Assembly (NCBI GenBank): GCA_020002265.1
Contig: CP048228.1
Coordinates: 248,001 to 312,000, forward strand
Length of the DNA: 64,000 bases
Source: Anaplasmataceae bacterium AB001_6
Lineage (GTDB): Bacteria > Pseudomonadota > Alphaproteobacteria > Rickettsiales > Anaplasmataceae
Reading direction: 5' to 3'
The position numbers and the translations under genes were made by a program. Shown one piece after another: positions 10,726-22,367 of this stretch (position 1 is its first letter; each line of letters opens with the position of its first letter). Under the pieces are notes generated by a model, which was not told the DNA's origin, did not search any database, and was given only the letters and a program-made list of their open reading frames with translations.

Positions 10726-11064
10726 ATGTCTTCTGATAAAGCTTTCTCATTTTGGTGGCTGCAAAGATTAACGGCTGTTTTATTATCCGTTTTCTTTTTA
10801 TGTTTTGTATTTTGCTGGTTCTTTGATGATTATGATCATCTTGAAATAGACTTTTTAATTTTGCATCCATTTTTATCTTTGAGCTTTTTTCTTACTGTTA
10901 TTTATCATAGCTTTATTGGATTATATATTATTTTGGAAGATTATGTTCATAATCTTCTGCTCAGGCGTTTTTGTAATATATTTTTATATTCTTTTTTGAT
11001 CTTATCTTCTGTTCAAGTTATTATGATTTTCACTCAACATTTCTTTATTGATGGAATTAGATGA
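10726..11064 (+). CDS. sdhD: Succinate dehydrogenase membrane anchor subunit
   Basis: Second membrane anchor of complex II. Recognisable features in 112 residues are WWLQRLTAVLL near the N-terminus and YHSFIGLYIILEDYVH (about 65-80), which supplies the conserved His and the Asp-Tyr pair at the quinone site, with three hydrophobic helices. It follows sdhC by 6 nt and precedes argS by 9 nt, so the three genes probably share a transcript. Confidence 0.92.
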   Translation: MSSDKAFSFWWLQRLTAVLLSVFFLCFVFCWFFDDYDHLEIDFLILHPFLSLSFFLTVIYHSFIGLYIILEDYVHNLLLRRFCNIFLYSFLILSSVQVIMIFTQHFFIDGIR

Positions 11065-11073
11065 GGATCTTGA

Positions 11074-12861
11074 GTGATAAATGGTAATAAAACTCGTGAT
11101 ATCTATTATTGTATTAGGAGAAATTTTTTATTTTCTATAGATAATTTGATATCTATTTCTGCTCCAAATTCTCTTTCAGATGAGATGAAATTGAAGATTA
11201 ATTCTGCTGTGATGGAAGTAGAAATTGTTGATTCAAGATTTGATTTAAAGGCAGATTTTTCAACTAACCTTGCTTTTATATTATATAAATTTTTTGCAGA
11301 CTCTTTTCTTTCTTTTGCAAATAAGATAAAAGATAAGCTGCTGGAGAATAAAGATTTTTCTTATGTTACAGTTTCAGATAATGGTTTTATAAATTTTTCT
11401 ATTAATGATCGTCTGTGGAATTCTTTTTTTTATGAAATTATTTCGCAAAATTGTAATTTTGATGTATTAACTGAACGAAATAAATCAATTAACATTGAAT
11501 TTGTATCAGCAAATCCTACCGGTCCTTTACATATTGGTCATACAAGAAATGCTGTTTTATTAGATGTATTAGCCAATGTATACACCTTCTATGGCTATGA
11601 AGTATGTAGAGAATATTATGTTAATGATATGGGTTCTCAAATTATCACACTTTTAGATTCTTGCTATTTGCGTTATAAGGAAGCTTTGGGTCACGATATA
11701 GATGCCATACCGCAGGGGTTATATCCTGGAGATTATTTAAAAAAAGTAGGAAAATACATTGTTTCAGAGCATGGAAATTCTCTTTTGAATCTTGAAAGGG
11801 AGAAATTTTTTGATGCTGTCAAAGACCAAGTTATCTTTTTTCTTTTGAAGGATATAAAAAAGCAGCTATTAAGATTGGGGATAAAACATGATAATTTTGT
11901 TTTCGAATCTTCACTACATAAAAATAGTGATTTTTCAAATGCCTTTAGATTACTAAAAGAGCAGGATCTAATATATGAATCTAATGTATTGACTGCTCCC
12001 AAAGGTGGAAATGATGCAATCAAGAAACAATGGGTGCAGAGAAAGACAACGTTGTTTCGCTCAACAAATTTTGGAGATGATGAAGATAGAATTTTACAGA
12101 AAGATACGGGAGAACCTACATATTTTGCATCTGATATCGCCTATCATTTTAATAAAGTACGAAGGGACTTTGATGAATTAATTATTGGTCTAGGAGAAGA
12201 TCATAAGGGATATGTTAAGCGTATTAAGGGAGTGGTTACTGCTCTTACTGATTCTAAAAAAGATATAAAGGTAAAAATTTCTAATATAGTGAATTTTGTT
12301 AGAGGTTCAGAGCCTGTTAAAATGTCAAAAAGAGCTGGAAATTTTTTAACATTACAGAATGTTTTAGATGAAGTCCCTAAAGATTCAGTGCGATATACTA
12401 TGATCAGTAGACGCTCTGATGTTATACTCGATTTTGATTTTGATAAATTCAAAGAGCAAAACAAACATAATCCTGTTTTTTATGTTCAGTATGCTTATGT
12501 GAGAATTTGTTCTGTCTTACGTAAGGTTGATTTTGATTACACTGATACTAATTCTATTGATGTTGCTGTTTTGAATAGCACACATGAGCGTAGGCTTATG
12601 AGGCTATTAGCAAGATTTTTATCTGTGATGGAAACTGTTTTTAAAAATTTGGAACCGCATTTGCTAACAGTTTTTGTGTATGACATTGCAGAGTCTATAC
12701 ACTCCCTCTGGAATGTAGGAGTACAAGATAATAACATGAGATTTATAATTCCTGATGATGAAAAATTGACTAAAAATAGAATATCTCTCTTATATTGTGC
12801 ACAAATAGTAATGGGTAGAGTATTTGAAATTTTAGGATTGGAAGCTTTGGAGAGAATGTAA
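11074..12861 (+). CDS. argS: Arginyl-tRNA synthetase
   Basis: Class I synthetase that charges tRNA-Arg. The 595 residues show the HIGH signature in FVSANPTGPLHIGHTRNAV (about 145-163), the KMSKRAGNFLTL signature loop (about 411-422), and a C-terminal anticodon-binding domain with FYVQYAYVRICS. The start is GTG at 11074, 9 nt after sdhD. The 3' end overlaps the convergent ribF by 30 nt. Confidence 0.97.
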   Translation: MINGNKTRDIYYCIRRNFLFSIDNLISISAPNSLSDEMKLKINSAVMEVEIVDSRFDLKADFSTNLAFILYKFFADSFLSFANKIKDKLLENKDFSYVTVSDNGFINFSINDRLWNSFFYEIISQNCNFDVLTERNKSINIEFVSANPTGPLHIGHTRNAVLLDVLANVYTFYGYEVCREYYVNDMGSQIITLLDSCYLRYKEALGHDIDAIPQGLYPGDYLKKVGKYIVSEHGNSLLNLEREKFFDAVKDQVIFFLLKDIKKQLLRLGIKHDNFVFESSLHKNSDFSNAFRLLKEQDLIYESNVLTAPKGGNDAIKKQWVQRKTTLFRSTNFGDDEDRILQKDTGEPTYFASDIAYHFNKVRRDFDELIIGLGEDHKGYVKRIKGVVTALTDSKKDIKVKISNIVNFVRGSEPVKMSKRAGNFLTLQNVLDEVPKDSVRYTMISRRSDVILDFDFDKFKEQNKHNPVFYVQYAYVRICSVLRKVDFDYTDTNSIDVAVLNSTHERRLMRLLARFLSVMETVFKNLEPHLLTVFVYDIAESIHSLWNVGVQDNNMRFIIPDDEKLTKNRISLLYCAQIVMGRVFEILGLEALERM

Positions 12862-13782
12862 TTTTTTCACTGATTCAATATCTTGGATGATTTGTTTTTT
12901 TAGTTCTTCTAGTGAATTGAATTTCATCTCTTCTCTTATAAATTCTTCAAATCCTACTGATATATCTTTGCCATATATATCAGCATCAAAATTGAAAATA
13001 TGGGTCTCTATGATAATTTCTGGTTTGTTATCAAAAGTAGGACGCGTGCCTACATTCGTTATAGAACTATATATTTTTTGATCAATTATTGTATAGGTTT
13101 TATAAACACCTTTCTTAGGAGTAATCTGTTCTGCATCTATTTTTATGTTTGCCGTTGGAAAGCCTATTAATCTACCTCTTTTATTTCCTTCTATTACCTT
13201 ATTTGATATTTCAAATATCCTGTTTAACATTTTATTATAGATACTTGGCTCTCCATCTTTTAAATATTTTCTGATATTTGATGAAGAGCATGTTTCTTTA
13301 GCTATTGTTAGTTCATTTAATTCTTGAAAATTGTATTTATACTTATCTTGTAGAGATCTCAGCATATCATTTGAACCCTTTCCATTCGTACCAAATCTGC
13401 AGTTATATCCTTGTACTATGAATTTCATGTTTAGTTTTTTGATTAATATTTCAGAGATAAAATCTTCACTTTCTATCTTTGAAAAAGATTCATCAAAATC
13501 TAATAAATATAAATAATCACAGTCTTGTTCTTTTAACAATTTCATCTTTGTTGTATTGTCATAAATAAGGAAATCACTTTCTTTTAATAAGAGGGTCTTT
13601 GGGTGATTGTTAAATGTTAAAATCACGGAAAGCAATCCTTTTTCTTTTGCTAGATTAGAAACAATTTTAAATATGTTTTGATGAGCAAAATGTACTCCAT
13701 CAAAATTACCAAAAGTTACAACAGTTTTTAAATTACTAATTGGTCTTATTTTTCTGAAAATCTTCATGTAATTGTTTAACAT
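12832..13782 (-). CDS. ribF: Bifunctional riboflavin kinase/FAD synthetase
   Basis: Makes FMN and then FAD from riboflavin and ATP. The N-terminal nucleotidyltransferase part has VVTFGNFDGVHFAHQ (about 21-35) and SSSNIRKYL; the C-terminal kinase part has GNKRGRLIGFPTANI (about 199-213) with the metal-binding PTAN. Length (316) is normal. The start at 13782 overlaps the end of plsC by 47 nt; the next Met (13767) would also work. The gene converges on and overlaps argS. Confidence 0.95.
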   Translation of the reverse strand: MLNNYMKIFRKIRPISNLKTVVTFGNFDGVHFAHQNIFKIVSNLAKEKGLLSVILTFNNHPKTLLLKESDFLIYDNTTKMKLLKEQDCDYLYLLDFDESFSKIESEDFISEILIKKLNMKFIVQGYNCRFGTNGKGSNDMLRSLQDKYKYNFQELNELTIAKETCSSSNIRKYLKDGEPSIYNKMLNRIFEISNKVIEGNKRGRLIGFPTANIKIDAEQITPKKGVYKTYTIIDQKIYSSITNVGTRPTFDNKPEIIIETHIFNFDADIYGKDISVGFEEFIREEMKFNSLEELKKQIIQDIESVKKLHSLQSFQS

Positions 13783-14512
13783 TTATACTAATAACTTCTT
13801 GTAATTTTTGCAAAAATGTTTCTTTATCCATTGTGGCAGGATCTATTGCTTTTAAGCACTTTATTTTTATTGTTCCTGATTTTGGCATATGAAAGAAATT
13901 TCTTCCCATTAAATCAGATGAATGATGTGCTACAGGAAGAACGACAGTATTAGTTTTTTTTGCAATATAAAACACCCCAGGTTTGTATTCAATTTTCTTC
14001 TGATTATGATTCCTAGTGCCTTCAGGGAATAATATAATGGTTTTACCTCTTTTTACTCTGTCTTTACAGTGCATATAAGTTTCTTTGATATCTGTAATGC
14101 TAGATGAATCTTTATTTACTGGTATGTGTTGATTACGCATACTAATTCCGAGAGGAGTAAAAAATAAGGTCTTTTTTGCCAAAAAAACAGGGAATTTTTT
14201 AAAGGTGTTTGCGAGTATTAAGATATCCCCAGATGATTCATGATTTGAAGCAATAATAAAGTCTTTATTGTTTGGTATATGTTCTAATCCCTCTACAGCA
14301 GTCTTTATGTTTGTTATTTTAGTTAAGATGTTACATAAATTTCTAAAGTGTAGATGATAATTTATTTCTGGCATTTTTTTTGTATTACACCCGACTCGGA
14401 AAAAAGTCATTGATCTGCCTATAGGAACCGATGTTACCATAACAATTGCAGTGCAGAGGATATAAACACAATACCTAAAAATATATGTGATTTTGCCTAA
14501 TAACGATTTCAT
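13736..14512 (-). CDS. plsC: 1-acyl-glycerol-3-phosphate acyltransferase
   Basis: Membrane enzyme that acylates lysophosphatidic acid to phosphatidic acid in phospholipid synthesis. The 258 residues have an N-terminal hydrophobic segment, the catalytic HxxxxD motif in NHESSGD (about 91-97), and the acceptor-binding FPEGTRNH (about 161-168). It sits between prfA (16 nt upstream) and ribF (overlapping) in a compact minus-strand group. Confidence 0.94.
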   Translation of the reverse strand: MKSLLGKITYIFRYCVYILCTAIVMVTSVPIGRSMTFFRVGCNTKKMPEINYHLHFRNLCNILTKITNIKTAVEGLEHIPNNKDFIIASNHESSGDILILANTFKKFPVFLAKKTLFFTPLGISMRNQHIPVNKDSSSITDIKETYMHCKDRVKRGKTIILFPEGTRNHNQKKIEYKPGVFYIAKKTNTVVLPVAHHSSDLMGRNFFHMPKSGTIKIKCLKAIDPATMDKETFLQKLQEVISINVKQLHEDFQKNKTN

Positions 14513-14528
14513 AATATTTTCATAAAAA

Positions 14529-15629
14529 TTACCTATTTATACTGCTACTATCTTTTTCTATCTGTGATAGATTACTTGCTTCATCTTGTGTAATTAATTC
14601 ATTTATCATGTCCTCTATCTGTCCTTCTTTTACAAATTGATTAATCTTATAAAGAGTCAAGTTGATTCTATGATCAGTAACTCTTCCTTGAGGAAAATTA
14701 TAAGTTCTTATTCTTTCAGATCTATCGCCTGAGCCAATTTGCTGCTTTCTCATTTCTGATATTTCAGTATTTTTCTTATTACGCTCACTTTCATATAATC
14801 TAGCACGCAATATTTTCAAAGCTTTTGCTTTATTTTTATGTTGTGATTTCTCATCTTGCTGTATGACAACAATCCCAGTCGGAATATGAGTTATTCTTAC
14901 AGCACTATCAGTTGTATTAACAGATTGTCCTCCAGGGCCGCTTGAACGATATACATCAATTCTTAAATCTTTGTCTTGGATATTTATATCTACATCTTCC
15001 GCTTCAGGGAGAACAGCAACAGTTGCCGCCGATGTATGAACACGGCCAGCAGATTCAGTTTCAGGAATTCTTTGTACTCTATGGGTGCCAGATTCAAATT
15101 TTAACTTTGAAAATACCATTTGACCTTTGATTATCAAGCTAGCTTCTTTATATCCACCTAATTCGTTATGTGATATGTTAAGAATCTCAGTTTTCCAATT
15201 CATTCGTTCTGCATATTTTTGGTACATGCGAAACAAATCATATGCAAATAAAGATGCTTCATCGCCGCCAGTACCAGCACGTATTTCCATTATCACATTG
15301 CGCTGATCATCTTTATCTTTTGGGATTAAAGATGTTTTAATTTTTTTCTCAAGACTTGCTACTGTGCTTTGTAAATCAGATATTTCTTCTTTAAATAAAG
15401 ATTTTAGATCATTGTCTAAATCAGGGTTCTTCATTTCACTCAGTGCATCTTCTAGTTGTCTTTTGTTAGCCAAATAATGCTGTGCTAAATCTGCTGTAGG
15501 TTTTATTTCAGAATATTCCTTGGACAGCGTTACCATTTCTTCTGCAGATAAATCAGATGCGTCCTGCATTTTTATTTCAATTTTTTTAAATTTATCAAGT
15601 AAATTATTAGAATAATCAGATAGATCCAT
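14529..15629 (-). CDS. prfA: Peptide chain release factor 1
   Basis: Reads UAA and UAG stop codons and triggers peptide release. The catalytic GGQ is in [10 protein letters not shown] (about 230-239), and the PxT stop-codon anticodon appears as PET in [10 protein letters not shown] (about 185-194). The usual RF1 contexts [13 protein letters not shown] and [15 protein letters not shown] are present. Length (366) is typical. First gene of the prfA-plsC-ribF group. Confidence 0.97.
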   Translation of the reverse strand: MDLSDYSNNLLDKFKKIEIKMQDASDLSAEEMVTLSKEYSEIKPTADLAQHYLANKRQLEDALSEMKNPDLDNDLKSLFKEEISDLQSTVASLEKKIKTSLIPKDKDDQRNVIMEIRAGTGGDEASLFAYDLFRMYQKYAERMNWKTEILNISHNELGGYKEASLIIKGQMVFSKLKFESGTHRVQRIPETESAGRVHTSAATVAVLPEAEDVDINIQDKDLRIDVYRSSGPGGQSVNTTDSAVRITHIPTGIVVIQQDEKSQHKNKAKALKILRARLYESERNKKNTEISEMRKQQIGSGDRSERIRTYNFPQGRVTDHRINLTLYKINQFVKEGQIEDMINELITQDEASNLSQIEKDSSSINR

Positions 15630-15779
15630 AAATCAAAGAAAAAAAACGAACAAAATAATAACCTTCTAAGAGAATTTTAATATATATGTCATTATATGTA
15701 TATACATTTTACATATTTTCAGTAGAACGTAGGACAAAAAACGTTTTTATATAGATTCTAAAAAGTTTCGGTATCTCTT

Positions 15780-16170
15780 ATGGTTGATAATAATTGTTAT
15801 AATTTTAATGACAATTTAAGCATTTTGGAGTCTAATTTTAGAGATAATTTAACACAAAAATTACTAAGTGTTAAAAGTACTTTACTCAAACTTAATTTAG
15901 ATTTCTCCATTGACAATATATCGGCGCTCAACAATAAAAAAATAGAATGCATTGTTAGAGCATGTATGATGAATAATTTTACATTTGTCGGACAAAAATT
16001 ATTGCAAGATATTACTGAATCTAAATTAACTGATTATATACTCGTTGGTGCTATGGTAAATGAGGGTTTTCTTTTGAGAGATACAAAAAAACTATCTTTC
16101 ATTTTTGGATGATCATCAGGCTAGTTATATACTCAGAAAATGGCTTGATTTAGATTATTGCTCATGTTAG
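15780..16170 (+). pseudogene. Unknown small protein, probable frameshift in an A7 run
   Basis: The open frame from 15780 encodes 110 residues I do not recognise and stops at 16112 just after seven A (16085-16091). If one A is skipped, the frame continues as TKNYLSFLDDHQASYILRK and so on for 26 codons to a TAG at 16168-16170, giving a product of about 129 residues whose tail looks like normal protein. Either the gene is decaying, the run has a sequencing error, or transcriptional slippage restores the frame. No signal peptide or membrane segment is visible. The extended stop overlaps the -10 box of the 6S promoter. Confidence 0.5.
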
Positions 16171-16173
16171 ATT
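16145..16173 (+). promoter_or_regulatory. Probable promoter of 6S RNA
   Basis: TTGATT (16145-16150), a 17-nt spacer and TAGATT (16168-16173) place the transcription start near 16179-16181, exactly where the outer 6S stem begins. It lies inside the putative extended tail of the preceding gene. Confidence 0.65.
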
Positions 16174-16178
16174 ACTAC

Positions 16179-16336
16179 GGGTTTGGAGTATTTATGATTG
16201 TCAGTGCCTAGAACCGTGATAATATTTTTGGGATTGGTCCCTGCTTGATCCCTGGATAATTCTATACAAGCAACACTCTATCCCACCTTGAACTTTTTGT
16301 TCAGGATCATTTGATGGTTATGAGTATTTTGAACCC
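16179..16336 (+). ncRNA. ssrS: 6S RNA
   Basis: Regulatory RNA that mimics an open promoter and sequesters sigma-70 RNA polymerase. The ends pair in a 24-bp stem (16179-16202 with 16313-16336, many G-U pairs). The 5' side of the central bubble (CAGTGCCTAGAACCGTGATA) resembles E. coli 6S (CAGTCCCCTGAGCCGATA). The 3' side has the hallmark small hairpin CACCTTGAAC, T5 loop, GTTCAGG (16285-16305), matching E. coli CACCTTGAACC...GGTTCAAGG. Apical stems TGGGAT/ATCCCA (16229-16234, 16280-16285) and TGCTTG/CAAGCA (16242-16247, 16267-16272) complete the fold. The length of about 158 nt is typical. Confidence 0.85.
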
Positions 16337-16361
16337 CCTTGTTTTATAGTATATCAGGCTT

Positions 16362-17315
16362 ATGAATGGTGTGAATAAGAAGGTCGTAGTTGTTTTCGGT
16401 GGAAGTGGATTTGTTGGAAGATATCTTGTGGAAATGCTTGTATCTGCTGGATATGTAGTTAAAATTTGTTCTCGTAATCCAGATCTACTCTCTGAACTAT
16501 CAGTATCCGCAATCCCTGGACAAATCTTGTTTTTAAAATATAATCCTGAAAATATTGCTTCAATTGCTGCTTGTATAGGTGTCGGTGAAATAGTCGTTAA
16601 TCTTGTAGGAGCTTCATATTCTTGTACATTATCTGAATCTAGAGCAATTAATGTGGATATAGCCGCAAATATTGCTCATGCAGCTTTAGAAAAAGAGGCG
16701 TCTCATATGTTGCATTTTTCCACGTTAATGGAAGATGCTAGCAAGAAGAATTATTATGTAAAGACAAAGTTAGAATCAGAAGATATTTTAAATGGAATAA
16801 TAAGTAATTTGACGATAATTAAGTCAAGTTTTATCTATGGAAAGCGTGATCATTTTATTACCTATTTTTCAAGATTTATTAACTCTTTTTATCTATTGCC
16901 TTGGATAGGTGCAGGAAAAGCTAAGATACAACCAATTCATGTTACCGATGTTGTAACCTCGGTAATAAAGATTATCGATTCTAAAATGTATGGAACTTTT
17001 CAGCTTGCAGGTCCTGTTGTTTATTCTTTAAAAGACATTCTAGATTTTGTTATAGAATATAGTAGGCCTAAAAGAAATAGATTTGTTATCAGATTACCAT
17101 CTTTTCTTTGTACTATTGTCGCTTATCCTTTAGAGCTAAAGGTTAGTCGCTTATTATCTAAATTTTTTCTAGGAAATTTTGAACCCATTATTACTAGACA
17201 GCACATTGCTATCTTTAAACAAAGTAATATTATTTCTACTTCTAATTTAATCAAAAATTTGGCTATAAAAACCAAGATATTTGACAATACAGCTAAGGAC
17301 GTTCTAAACGGCTAG
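16362..17315 (+). CDS. NDUFA9-like NAD(P)-dependent dehydrogenase (complex I associated)
   Basis: Atypical short-chain dehydrogenase/epimerase homologous to the 39-kDa NDUFA9 subunit of mitochondrial complex I, which alphaproteobacteria share. The dinucleotide-binding GGSGFVGRYLV is at about 13-23. Further family stretches are VNLVGA, the degenerate active-site region HFSTLMEDASKKNYYVKTK, and IQPIHVTDVV. Length 317. It starts about 25 nt after the 6S RNA and converges on the UDG gene with only 10 nt between. A role in complex I stability is inferred from the family. Confidence 0.82.
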   Translation: MNGVNKKVVVVFGGSGFVGRYLVEMLVSAGYVVKICSRNPDLLSELSVSAIPGQILFLKYNPENIASIAACIGVGEIVVNLVGASYSCTLSESRAINVDIAANIAHAALEKEASHMLHFSTLMEDASKKNYYVKTKLESEDILNGIISNLTIIKSSFIYGKRDHFITYFSRFINSFYLLPWIGAGKAKIQPIHVTDVVTSVIKIIDSKMYGTFQLAGPVVYSLKDILDFVIEYSRPKRNRFVIRLPSFLCTIVAYPLELKVSRLLSKFFLGNFEPIITRQHIAIFKQSNIISTSNLIKNLAIKTKIFDNTAKDVLNG

Positions 17316-17325
17316 AATAATTTGC

Positions 17326-18114
17326 TTATTTAAGAATGTTATTATCATCTATATATTTTCTTATCATCTGTAGATCTTTCCACGCTATTACTTTTTGCTT
17401 CGGTTGTCTAAGCAAATACGAAGGATGAAATATAGCAGTAGTGGGGATTTCCTTTCTTGATATAGGATCAATATAAATAAAGAAATCTCCTCTCATTCTT
17501 GAAATTGAATTATTTGTTTTAATCAATGCATTTAATGCGGTTCCGCCAACTAATATTATTAATTTGGGATTGAACAGATTAATATGTTTTTCAACGATAG
17601 GTAAACAAGCATTGGATTCTTCTTCGGTTGGCCTTCTATTATTTGGAGGGCGCCAAAATATAGTATTTGTTATGTATATATCTTCTGCTCTGTAAAGATC
17701 TATTGATGCAAACATTTTATCTAATAATTTACCACTGGCTCCACAAAACGGAATACCTTGATCATCTTCACTTGCACCAGGAGCTTCTCCGATCACCATA
17801 ATATTGGCATCTATATTCCCATCAGAAAAAACAGTATTTTTAGCTTCTTTCGCTATATTACATATACTGAGTTTATTGTTACATAAATGCTCTTTTAGAT
17901 CATCTATACTATCTATGTTATTTAGGGCGTAGGAATTACTTTCAATTTCTTTTGAATTTAATGATACATTATTTTTTTGGGATGAAATTTCCTTCTTTTG
18001 GGTTGGAATTTTTAAATTTTTGAGCTTTTTTGTAGGAATCATAAGAGAAAAATCATTGCCAGTTTCTACATATATCTCCAACAGAACGTGTAGCATCAAA
18101 AAATCATTTTTCAT
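17326..18114 (-). CDS. Family 4-type uracil-DNA glycosylase
   Basis: Removes uracil from DNA, starting base-excision repair. The 262 residues have a variable N-terminal extension of about 90 residues, then motif A GEAPGASEDDQGIPFCG (about 108-124), NTIFWRPPNNRRPT, and motif B FHPSYLLRQP near the C-terminus. Family 4 enzymes hold a 4Fe-4S cluster by four Cys. Here the position before RPPNNR is Trp and the N-terminal pair is incomplete, as in the alphaproteobacterial subgroup I recall, so the cluster may be absent. Confidence 0.86.
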   Translation of the reverse strand: MKNDFLMLHVLLEIYVETGNDFSLMIPTKKLKNLKIPTQKKEISSQKNNVSLNSKEIESNSYALNNIDSIDDLKEHLCNNKLSICNIAKEAKNTVFSDGNIDANIMVIGEAPGASEDDQGIPFCGASGKLLDKMFASIDLYRAEDIYITNTIFWRPPNNRRPTEEESNACLPIVEKHINLFNPKLIILVGGTALNALIKTNNSISRMRGDFFIYIDPISRKEIPTTAIFHPSYLLRQPKQKVIAWKDLQMIRKYIDDNNILK

Positions 18115-18202
18115 ACCAATGAAGTAAAGTTGAAAAGAATATACTTATAGTATAATTCACAAAACAGAAGCACGCTACTGTTACTCTTTTGATACCTTTA
18201 TT

Positions 18203-18403
18203 TTATTTACTTTTTTTAGTGGCAGTAGATTTTTTTTTAGCAGGCTTAGGAGCATCTGTTTTATCTTTTGCTTCTATACCATTAGTTGTACTTTCTTCTT
18301 CAGCACTACGATGTTGTATTTCTAGATCTTTTTCCATTGCTGGCTTAACGCATCCAAGCCAGCACTTTATTTTCTTCATTATTGTAGAAACATTTCTTTC
18401 CAT
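18203..18403 (-). CDS. Small Lys/Ala-rich-tailed protein of unknown function
   Basis: A 66-residue frame preceded by GAGGAA 8 nt before the ATG, a good ribosome-binding site in a genome where such sites are often weak. The N-terminal third has CWLGCVKPAME; the C-terminal third is strongly basic (PKPAKKKSTATKKSK), like histone H1-type tails, suggesting nucleic-acid or anionic-surface binding. No family is recognised. It lies alone between UDG and gyrB. Low-complexity composition leaves some doubt. Confidence 0.55.
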   Translation of the reverse strand: MERNVSTIMKKIKCWLGCVKPAMEKDLEIQHRSAEEESTTNGIEAKDKTDAPKPAKKKSTATKKSK

Positions 18404-18604
18404 TTGTTATATTCCTCAAAGATTTATTCTAATTTAATATCTTGGTTATTGTCTGCTTTCTACTTTTTGATTGAGAGACTAAACTAATAAAATTCTACTA
18501 TCTAAAAGTTAAAAAATTCTTATATCACTGAATTAATTAATAATGTTTTTTAATTGTATGATAGACGTCTTTTCTTTTGTGTTTTAATATATGGATATTT
18601 TTGA

Positions 18605-21007
<2,403 letters not shown>

Positions 21008-21008
21008 G

Positions 21009-21034
21009 AAAATCAGAGTATCTACTTTGATTTT
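21009..21034. terminator. Bidirectional terminator between gyrB and der
   Basis: A 12-bp inverted repeat (AAAATCAGAGTA, 2-nt centre, TACTTTGATTTT, one G-U) begins 2 nt after the gyrB stop and contains the der stop codon (21022-21024). Both strands end in T-runs of four, so it can work in either direction. Confidence 0.6.
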
Positions 21035-22365
21035 GCATATGGATTGTGACTCTTTGCTAATTTTATAGATATAGGAATTGCCTCTATCTTAAAAAATTCT
21101 CTCAGATTATTTCTTAGATAGCTTATATAGCTGTCTAATATCTGATCAGGATAATTGCAATATATTGTAAAATATAGAGGATTAATGCCAGATTGTACTA
21201 TGTATTTGAAATTTATCGCCAATCTTTTATTGGTTAATGGATGAACATGTTTGCTACATGCTTCTTTTAACCATTTGTTTAATTTACTTGTAGTGAATTT
21301 ACGCCGACTTTGCGTCTTTAAAATGTGAACAACATCCAGTATATCATCACATTGTTTATCCTTTAAAGCTGAGAAGAAAACTATGGGCGTTTTGTATACT
21401 AAGATCTTTTTACACTGATATTCAATATATTTTCTGATATCTTTGTCATCTTTGTTTTTTTTGATAATATCATATTTATTAGCTCCTATTATAACGATTT
21501 TTCCATTTTTAAGAGCATGATTAATTAAAATGAAATCTTGTTTATCAATGCCTCTTATTGCTTCAAACATAAATAAAACTACATCTATTTTTTTTATTGT
21601 AGCAATTGAGGTATAAGAACTAATTTTCTCTAAATTGTCTGTGATATTTCTTTTTTTGCGGACTCCTGGTGTATCAGTTAAGATAAATCTTTTATTTTTA
21701 TGGATGAAATTGATATCTACAGAATCTCTGGTTGTACCAGGTTCATCTTGTGTAATCATTCTGTTTTCTTGAAGAATATTATTAATGAAAGTTGATTTTC
21801 CAACATTTGGTTTGCCTATTATGGCTAATTTAATTGTATCGTTTTCATCTAGTTCATTTTCAGATTCATCTATGTTTGAATAAAAATTTTCACATTCATC
21901 GATGATTATACTGTGTATATCTGCTATCCCTATGTTATGTTCTGCAGATATTTTTATATATTCATCAATGCCTAGAGATAGAAAATCACTAATATCATCG
22001 TTTTTCTTAATATCACATTTATTTATCAGCAAGACTATCCTGTGATTTGGCTTCTTACTGGTTTTTCTAATTAAAGAAAGTATTTCATAATCTTGTTTTA
22101 ACAGATAATCTGCCACAACAAAGAGAATTACATCTGCGCATTGCAAGACAGTATCAGAAAATTCATTAGAAAAGAAGACTTTGTCTTCAAAACCTGCTGT
22201 ATCATATATGTTAAATTTATAATCACCAAGCTCAACTGTTTCTTCAATGACATCACGTGTTACACCTGGTCTATCATAAACAATAGACTTTTTTTTATTA
22301 ACTAATTTGTTATACAAAGTAGATTTCCCTACGTTTGCGCGTCCTAGAATTGCTACTTTTAACAT
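21022..22365 (-). CDS. der: Ribosome-assembly GTPase Der (EngA)
   Basis: Essential GTPase with two tandem G domains that assists 50S assembly. The first P-loop is GRANVGKSTL (about 8-17) and the second GKPNVGKSTF (about 185-194). The matching G3/G4 motifs are DTAGFED and NKCD, and DTPGVRK and NKYD, followed by a KH-like C-terminal domain. 447 residues, normal. It lies 2 nt from the dnaJ stop on the same strand, so dnaJ-der is probably an operon. Confidence 0.97.
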   Translation of the reverse strand: MLKVAILGRANVGKSTLYNKLVNKKKSIVYDRPGVTRDVIEETVELGDYKFNIYDTAGFEDKVFFSNEFSDTVLQCADVILFVVADYLLKQDYEILSLIRKTSKKPNHRIVLLINKCDIKKNDDISDFLSLGIDEYIKISAEHNIGIADIHSIIIDECENFYSNIDESENELDENDTIKLAIIGKPNVGKSTFINNILQENRMITQDEPGTTRDSVDINFIHKNKRFILTDTPGVRKKRNITDNLEKISSYTSIATIKKIDVVLFMFEAIRGIDKQDFILINHALKNGKIVIIGANKYDIIKKNKDDKDIRKYIEYQCKKILVYKTPIVFFSALKDKQCDDILDVVHILKTQSRRKFTTSKLNKWLKEACSKHVHPLTNKRLAINFKYIVQSGINPLYFTIYCNYPDQILDSYISYLRNNLREFFKIEAIPISIKLAKSHNPYAKSK

Positions 22366-22367
22366 TA

